Below are positions 57,946 to 64,000 of a DNA stretch of 64,000 bases, in pieces. The position numbers and the translations under genes are program-made. The stretch is from Paramecium sonneborni (taxonomy: Eukaryota > Ciliophora > Oligohymenophorea > Peniculida > Parameciidae): NCBI GenBank assembly GCA_905182985.1, contig CAJJDN010000179.1, forward strand, positions 127,738 to 191,737, given 5' to 3'. The notes under the pieces were generated by a model. The model searched no databases. It saw only the letters and a program-made list of their open reading frames with translations, and was not told where the DNA came from. Numbering within the stretch: position 1 is the first letter of the stretch; each line of letters begins with the position of its first letter.

Positions 57946-58518
57946 TCAATATTTTAAACAAAATAGGAGAATATATATCATTAGATATTTTAGGAATCTT
58001 ATGAATTATGCAATAGTTTCCCTAAGTTCAGAATATATTAACTATTTCAGTATCAATAATGTCTCCTCTATTTGGCAAATTGATTTAGCAAATATTTTCT
58101 GTTAGTTTTCTTTTGGGTTAGTAATAATGGAGTTTTTGTTGATAGATTTTTAAATTCTTTATTTTTATAATATTCTCATTAACTAAAGTCTGATTAAAGT
58201 TTGATTGTAGTGATTTTATCTATTCTTAGTTTGTTTATAAACAAATAGGTTTTTTGGCTTAGACTTTTTTTTAATTCTTCAAAGCAAGAACTAATTCTAT
58301 CATATAAACTATGTAATATTCAATGTTTTACAAAATTCATTTGCTACTTGAATTTAATAATTAATTAAATTTTGAGATACTGGGTTTAAAGTTGCGATCT
58401 CTTAAATTTTGAATTCTTTATGAGTTTAATATTTTTTGTTTGACTTTTGATTAGAAATTCAGAAATATTCTTTGAAATCCATGCCTGAGTTGGTATTTTT
58501 ATTTTTTCTTTTTTCCAT
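57946..58518 (-). CDS. Possible uncharacterised gene with unresolved introns
   Basis: Begins MEKRKNKNTNSGMDFKEYF at ATG 58516-58518 and ends at TGA 57946-57948. Open pieces between these points are coding-like (EFKIQEIATLNPVSQNLINY; ICQIEETLLILKQLIYSELR), but they are in different frames and the introns linking them cannot be fixed; candidates begin GTT. It could be a real helical protein of ~170-180 residues or a decayed gene. A run of A residues sits just upstream (58527-58537). Confidence 0.32.
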
Positions 58519-58614
58519 CAATTTAAAAAAAAAAAAATTTGAGAAATAATAGAAACTTTCATTCAGAAAAATACCTGTATTGAAAAGGAATCATATTCAA
58601 GCGAAATTTATTAA

Positions 58615-58800
58615 ATGGCCATCAATTTATTGCTCTGTAATAATATTTTAGGATTATTAGAGCGTATCTTTTTTGATGATCCTTAACATAAATATTTGTA
58701 AAAATTAATTGATTAAAATCTTATAAAGGTGATCCTGATTTTAACTGTTGGAAATGAGGATTCATTATTCATTACGAAAGTGATCGTAAGGTAATAATGA
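58615..58800 (+). CDS. Possible small ORF or gene fragment, 61 aa
   Basis: Frame from ATG 58615-58617 to TGA 58798-58800: MAINLLLCNNILGLLERIFF, DDPQHKYLQKLIDQNLIKVI, LILTVGNEDSLFITKVIVR. The composition (DDPQHKYLQ; GNEDSLFI) looks like an internal piece of a helical-repeat protein, so this may be a fragment of a larger lost gene in the subtelomeric zone. Short and unsupported by neighbours. Confidence 0.25.
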
Positions 58801-59220
58801 CAAGCAAAGTTTGGTTAATACTTTGATGGAATAGATTGTAGCATTTATTTATTTATTAATTATTAATTTAATATATAATTTACATAACTTATAATAATGT
58901 ATATTTGATTTAAATAAATAATCGAGGAATTATCTTATTTAAAATTATTTTCAAATTTTAGAATACTTAATGAACTAAGTATTATAAATTAATTATAATA
59001 GTTAATTCGTTATTAATTGTGGTAGTTTGATATCACATTTGAGAAATTTATGAGCATAATTATTCCCATCAATTTAATCTATAATTCCTCAACTTCTAAA
59101 TAAGTATAGATAATATTTTTATAGTCAATATATTTTATTTTTTAATTATTATATATTTAACTAATTTATCACAAGACATTTTGGATATAGAATCCGAAAA
59201 TATTTGAAATATAAATTATA
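58801..59220. other. Subtelomeric AT-rich spacer
   Basis: About 420 bp of A/T-rich DNA without a coding frame or repeat of note, leading into the duplicated segment. Confidence 0.45.
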
Positions 59221-60291
59221 CTCTGATTATTTTACATATTAATTCTTCCAGTTTTCATGAAATTTTCAATAAACCTATTTAATTAATATTTGAATATATT
59301 TATTAAAACAATAGCAGAACAAGATTAAAATAGGATTGGATTTCATTATTCATAAATATAAAGAAAATTTACTGCTATAACAAAAATATATATACAGTAA
59401 TTTTGCCCTCTACAAAATTCCCCCGAGTAGGATATTATGATGTTAAACAATATGAGCATTTATTTATAAATTATCTAGTATTTATAAATTTTTCATTATT
59501 TAATTATTTTTTATAATAAATTGAGGCCTCGTTGTAGAAATACAACATGGGATAAACCGAATTATGAATTTTATGATGAAGAATCATAAAATTATAGAAT
59601 TTTAGAATGTTGGATAAATTAAATTGAAATATTTGTAGAAATCATGAAAATAAATCTTTTTTAATTATAATTTATATAGAAAAGTGGGGTAAAGGATTTT
59701 ATCCAATGTAAAAGATAATGGCTGTATAAAATAATATAATTTTTTATCATTTATTTATAATTAATTCCAATATTCAATGAAAGATGTCGTTATGTAATCT
59801 TATAATTAGTGCCCATTTACTATTCTTTTTACTATCACTGAAGTATCTTGATTTTGATCCAAACAAAAAAGGAATTTGCTCTGAAATTATTGTCATAGGT
59901 ATAGGAATAGGAATGGCTAGCAATTAAGTATTCATATTAAGTTAATTTATTAGTGATCATATTTCCTATCTTATTAATTAACCAACCTAATAATAATACC
60001 AAATTTTAAAATATTCTGATTGTTATTTAACTTACTTTTTTATTATTAGATTAGTTTATTTATAAACATTCAAATCTTTTTAAAGTTGCTTCAATTCTAA
60101 TAGGTGAACTATTTTTTATGCAGCAATTGCTATTTTATTGTATTTCCCCAAAATATTAATTTACTGATGTGAATATTCATTTAAAGGCTTTTTGATGAAA
60201 ACCTATTAGTTAGAGAAACTTTAAATTTTAAAGATGATGTTTGCAAAATAGACTTCTAATTAAATAATAGCTAATTCAATATTAAAAAATC
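59221..60291. repeat. First copy of 1,071-bp direct duplication next to N (assembly artefact)
   Basis: Identical by eye to 60293-61363 at a constant offset of 1,072 bases, with N at 60292. It begins CTCTGATTATTTTACATATT and ends ...ATTAAAAAATC just before N. It holds a truncated copy of the membrane protein start (from 59784). As at 55816, this is best explained by two contigs joined without merging an overlap. Confidence 0.9.
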
Positions 60292-60292
60292 N
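60292..60292. other. Single N: contig join
   Basis: Second undetermined base in the window, again between two identical ~1 kb copies. Confidence 0.9.
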
Positions 60293-61363
60293 CTCTGATT
60301 ATTTTACATATTAATTCTTCCAGTTTTCATGAAATTTTCAATAAACCTATTTAATTAATATTTGAATATATTTATTAAAACAATAGCAGAACAAGATTAA
60401 AATAGGATTGGATTTCATTATTCATAAATATAAAGAAAATTTACTGCTATAACAAAAATATATATACAGTAATTTTGCCCTCTACAAAATTCCCCCGAGT
60501 AGGATATTATGATGTTAAACAATATGAGCATTTATTTATAAATTATCTAGTATTTATAAATTTTTCATTATTTAATTATTTTTTATAATAAATTGAGGCC
60601 TCGTTGTAGAAATACAACATGGGATAAACCGAATTATGAATTTTATGATGAAGAATCATAAAATTATAGAATTTTAGAATGTTGGATAAATTAAATTGAA
60701 ATATTTGTAGAAATCATGAAAATAAATCTTTTTTAATTATAATTTATATAGAAAAGTGGGGTAAAGGATTTTATCCAATGTAAAAGATAATGGCTGTATA
60801 AAATAATATAATTTTTTATCATTTATTTATAATTAATTCCAATATTCAATGAAAGATGTCGTTATGTAATCTTATAATTAGTGCCCATTTACTATTCTTT
60901 TTACTATCACTGAAGTATCTTGATTTTGATCCAAACAAAAAAGGAATTTGCTCTGAAATTATTGTCATAGGTATAGGAATAGGAATGGCTAGCAATTAAG
61001 TATTCATATTAAGTTAATTTATTAGTGATCATATTTCCTATCTTATTAATTAACCAACCTAATAATAATACCAAATTTTAAAATATTCTGATTGTTATTT
61101 AACTTACTTTTTTATTATTAGATTAGTTTATTTATAAACATTCAAATCTTTTTAAAGTTGCTTCAATTCTAATAGGTGAACTATTTTTTATGCAGCAATT
61201 GCTATTTTATTGTATTTCCCCAAAATATTAATTTACTGATGTGAATATTCATTTAAAGGCTTTTTGATGAAAACCTATTAGTTAGAGAAACTTTAAATTT
61301 TAAAGATGATGTTTGCAAAATAGACTTCTAATTAAATAATAGCTAATTCAATATTAAAAAATC
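60293..61363. repeat. Second copy of the 1,071-bp direct duplication
   Basis: Same as 59221-60291, but continuous with the unique sequence to the right (AAGTAAATTACAAAGGAAG...). The gene model starting at 60856 uses this copy. Confidence 0.9.
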
Positions 61364-61664
61364 AAGTAAATTACAAAGGAAGAGGACAAATAATGATAAA
61401 ACATAAAAGTATGCATTTCTTAATTAGCCAAGTATCTAATTTTCAAGGGAAACAAGTTATATATTTATAAAGAATATAAGAAAGAAGAAAAATATCATAA
61501 AGGTGTTTGTACTAAGCATTGTAACTAATATGTAAAAGTTAAAGTTATTTACCAATAAAGTTGAGTAAAAAGACATTATTAGAAATTAAATTTAATCTCG
61601 AAAACTATACAATAAAGCTTTATATTATTCTCTATTTTTCATATTACTATTTTTAATTAATTGA
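60856..61664 (+). CDS. Possible membrane protein, introns unresolved
   Basis: Begins MSLCNLIISAHLLFFLLSLK, an N-terminal hydrophobic segment, then FDPNKKGICSEIIVIGIGIG and a Gln-rich part. A frame break near 61175-61260 needs one or two small introns (a 20-nt GTG...CAG candidate is at 61178-61197). The following frame is long and basic (NLLVRETLNFKDDVCKIDFQ; TSYIFIKNIRKKKNIIKVFV) and ends in a hydrophobic helix (LYYSLFFILLFLIN) at TGA 61662-61664. No family is recognised. It may continue into the next region by further introns, as open pieces on the same strand go on to about 62520. Confidence 0.35.
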
Positions 61665-62877
61665 ATCTATAATTCATAAACATTTGAAATAAGCAAAGTA
61701 GATTATCTTTCGAGTTATTAATTTTACTTTAATTTTTTATATTTTTATAAGTGCCTTAATTAATATTACGAATCCCCTGTTCTAAATAAAGTATGCTGAA
61801 AATTAGAGTTTTAGATTATTTTAAATATATAATCTATTATTAAATTAAACAATTTTCTATTAATAAAAAAATTAACATTGAGGCTACATAAAATATCCAG
61901 AACCTGAAAAAATTAAAATTTAATATTAAAGGGTACTGAGTAAAAAATAATTAATTTAAATTTAGATTCATATAAAGAGGATACTTTTTTTAATTTATAA
62001 GTTATAAGTTTTAGGTAATATGATGATAAAGCATTGGGCCTTATTAATAATTAATAGATCCTATTCTTAGATTTTATGAAATAGACAATCATTTTACCAA
62101 AACTTTGCAAACCTAAATTATATATCTATATATTACATAATGACATAATGTCATCAAATTTTAATTCATTAAGATTAAATCTTAAAATAGGAAAACATAA
62201 AAGTGTGAAGATGTTCAACATGATATTATATTCAGATTAAGATCAGCATAAAATAATAAAATAGATAATGGTTAATCGCCTATAGATATAGAAGTTTCAT
62301 AGGGGAAAGATTTTTTTACTAGATTAATATTTCCTTGTAATATTACTGGCATAATTAAAATAACAACTTCAAGTAAAATAATTTTGTTTGCTAAACCTTT
62401 TAATTCTGAAATCATAGAGTTAACTTAAACTTCAAGTACAACAAAAGATTTTATCATCAATTCAATTATAAAAACTAAATAATATGGCCAAGTTCTAACT
62501 TGTCCTACTGGTTGATCAAACATTGACAATCAAATCTTGTTCCTTACATATACTGTTGGCCAAGCGTATCTGTAAAGTCAATAATCCATATTTTTTAATT
62601 TTCATTATTAAATAAAAACCATATAAAACTATGTCTCCTTGTTATCATCAGAGATTGGCAGGAGTTCTTGAATTTTATCTTTAAATAAATAATCTCAGTT
62701 TAGGCTTATTTTAACATGTTAATGCATCTTCCAATATATTAGTCATATTAACCTTATTGATCCAAAGTAAAATCCTTATTATTTTATGACTGTAATTACT
62801 TTTTTTTATTTTTGATATTATTTCTTACCTATTGGCTGAATAAAGAATTTTGATTCGATTTATTTTTTTATTTTTAG
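61665..62877. other. Subtelomeric region with open pieces, no settled gene
   Basis: Plus-strand open segments occur in changing frames, for example KALGLINNQQILFLDFMKQT, LYIYILHNDIMSSNFNSLRL and GKDFFTRLIFPCNITGIIKI followed by SSKIILFAKPFNSEIIELTQ. They look coding in composition and could be exons of the gene starting at 60856 or parts of a decayed gene. I could not join them with confident introns. Confidence 0.3.
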
Positions 62878-63390
62878 ATTCAATAGTATAATAAAAACTT
62901 AACATTTTCAAATACTTATAAACATACTAATTGTTAAGTAACTCAAGGAGGTAAACTTGTTGCTGAAGTTGCAAATTCTCATTATTGTTTTTGTGTTTGT
63001 GAATAACCAATTCCTAAAGCAGGCAAAATACAATTTACATTCTAAATACTTACCGGATCAGATTTTTTTGTTGGAATAGGATTTAAAGATATAATGTAAT
63101 AAAAGAATTATTATGATTGTAATAATTCTGGGTATGGGTATATAAATAAATCATAATAGAACGTATTTAATCAAAGAGAATGGTCCTACTTAGTCTCATG
63201 ATAACAAAGATATACATGATAAATAATTATCATTAGATAAATATATTAAATGGAGTAAATAGAATAATCCACAAAAAACATTTGCTGTAAATATAAAAAT
63301 GATTATTAGAAACAGTGGATAGATACATCATAACAATTATATCCATGTGTTGGTCTTGGTAGAAAAGCTTAAATAAAAATATTAAATTGA
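62878..63390 (+). pseudogene. C-terminal part of a ciliate B-box/SPRY-like protein
   Basis: Two introns (63132-63159, 63287-63315) join three exons that read NKNLTFSNTYKHTNCQVTQG, KIQFTFQILTGSDFFVGIGF, then TYLIKENGPTQSHDNKDIHD, KYIKWSKQNNPQKTFA and IDTSQQLYPCVGLGRKAQIK ILN-stop at TGA 63388-63390. The order FxFxI...FFVGIGF...G(T)Y.I..NG..SH.DKD...KYIKW...NP...F...LYPCVGL is the beta-sandwich (SPRY-like) end found in large numbers in Paramecium after B-box/coiled-coil regions. No coiled coil, B-box or ATG can be attached upstream within this frame, and an intron 3' boundary lies just before 62878. It is probably a broken or incomplete gene near the telomere. Confidence 0.6.
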
Positions 63391-63846
63391 AAAAGAATAA
63401 TATTAAATAATTTTATAAATAATCTAACATTTTTTTCATTTATTTAATATAGAAAAACAAAAAGAACTTCTTTAAAAGGGCTATAAAAATTAATTAATCT
63501 TGAATAATGCACAAACTCGATTTTATTTTTATTAGTAGTCTTATTGCTCATTTCGAATTTTACTTTAAAGGGGTTTCATAATTTTTAAGCACTAAAATAA
63601 AAAGATATTATTCTTTAATTAATATTTATTTAATTGGTGCTTAAATACTATTTTACGAGATGATAATAATAACTTTGCTGATATAAAGAATAGTTGGAAA
63701 ATCTAATATTCGAAACATTATAGTTTTAGAGGAATAATTATCAATTTATTGAAAACTTCAATCTAATTAACAATAATTAAAATGGATATTCGATATAAAT
63801 TTTTAATTTTGATGTTATTCTTTGGTTGTTAAATAGTTTTGTTTCA
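63391..63846. other. Subtelomeric spacer
   Basis: About 455 bp of AT-rich sequence. One plus frame stays open across it without TGA, but the composition is plain AT-rich and no start or motif is visible, so I treat it as spacer. Confidence 0.45.
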
Positions 63847-63956
63847 GGGTTTGGGGTTGGCCAGGAACAAAATTCTCCATTTTGTAGTGGGGTCGGGCTC
63901 GGGTTGACTTTGGGGGATAAGCGAAAGGTTTTTGGGCTAAAAAGGATACCCCCCCC
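63847..63956. other. GC-rich degenerate stretch before the telomere
   Basis: About 110 bp unlike anything else in the window: it mixes telomere-like words (GGGTTTGGGGTTGG, GGGTTGACTTTGGGGG) with GC-rich non-repeat sequence and ends in a run of eight or nine C. It could be a degenerate inner telomere, but error-rich read ends or adapter-derived sequence fused during assembly are more likely. Confidence 0.6.
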
Positions 63957-64000
63957 GGTTTGGGTTTGGGTTTGGGTTTGGGTTTGGGTTTGGGGTTGGG
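63957..64000 (+). repeat. Telomere (TTTGGG/TTGGGG repeats)
   Basis: Six TTTGGG-type units followed by one TTGGGG unit, G-rich strand pointing to the right end of the window. Mixed TTTGGG and TTGGGG units are the known form of Paramecium macronuclear telomeres, made by a telomerase that misincorporates one base. This marks the chromosome end. Confidence 0.95.

Noticed and set aside
57665..57961. 98-codon minus-strand ORF without any TAA, TAG or TGA
   Set aside because: It has no ATG, overlaps other weak frames, and absence of TAA/TAG carries no weight here because these are Gln codons. Composition is simply hydrophobic AT-rich.

Overview
This window is the right-hand end of a macronuclear chromosome from a ciliate that is almost certainly a Paramecium. 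Five observations support this. (1) The last ~44 bases are G-strand telomere repeats that mix TTTGGG and TTGGGG. (2) Every recognisable gene is open only if TAA and TAG are read as glutamine and TGA is the sole stop; conserved families (AP-2 sigma, Aurora kinase, mitochondrial EF-G, serine carboxypeptidase, SLC35B) contain many in-frame TAA/TAG codons. (3) Genes are interrupted by tiny introns of 20-37 nt. (4) The DNA is very AT-rich. (5) Spacing is extremely tight, with convergent genes separated by 0-18 nt. All coordinates below use ciliate code 6 with introns spliced by hand. For models called complete, exon lengths sum to a multiple of three; gaps in homology, not transcripts, guided the introns.

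Layout. 1-10.7 kb: end of a coiled-coil gene, AP-2 sigma, an Aurora-like kinase, three poorly known genes, a 1,077-residue protein, a WD40 protein and an ADP-sugar-type Nudix hydrolase. 10.7-19 kb: an AGC-type pseudokinase, an 8-TM protein, small genes (one with an N-myristoylation start), and a mitotic-type cyclin. 19.4-24.3 kb: lysosomal-type serine carboxypeptidase, a coiled-coil gene, a SET-domain methyltransferase and a Myb/SANT protein. 25.3-33.2 kb: a pecanex-like membrane protein, a stomatin/SPFH protein, a small zinc protein, mitochondrial EF-G2 and a second Myb/SANT paralogue. 33.8-38.4 kb: one intronless 1,530-residue gene made of Ile/Lys-rich helices with nearly five in-frame copies of a 396-bp repeat. 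38.5-48 kb: Swc4/DMAP1, an alpha/beta hydrolase, an SLC35B nucleotide-sugar transporter, a two-TM Cache-like sensor, and a frameshifted pseudogene of the 8-TM gene. 48.8-52.3 kb: a 1,166-residue membrane protein. 53-64 kb: a tRNA-like gene with an abnormal anticodon loop, B-box-like coiled-coil genes, low-complexity subtelomeric DNA with a broken SPRY-like C-terminus, and the telomere.

The genes are ordinary nuclear housekeeping and lineage-specific genes, each with its own promoter in a short AT-rich gap; nothing suggests operons, phage or transposons. Two things in the assembly need care: single Ns at 55816 and 60292 are each flanked by identical ~1 kb copies, which look like unmerged contig overlaps, and the GC-rich stretch just before the telomere looks like low-quality or degenerate sequence. 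The most unusual biology is the helical repeat gene, the pseudokinase, the tRNA-Gln-like locus, and a set of introns that begin GTT/GTG/GTC instead of GTA.
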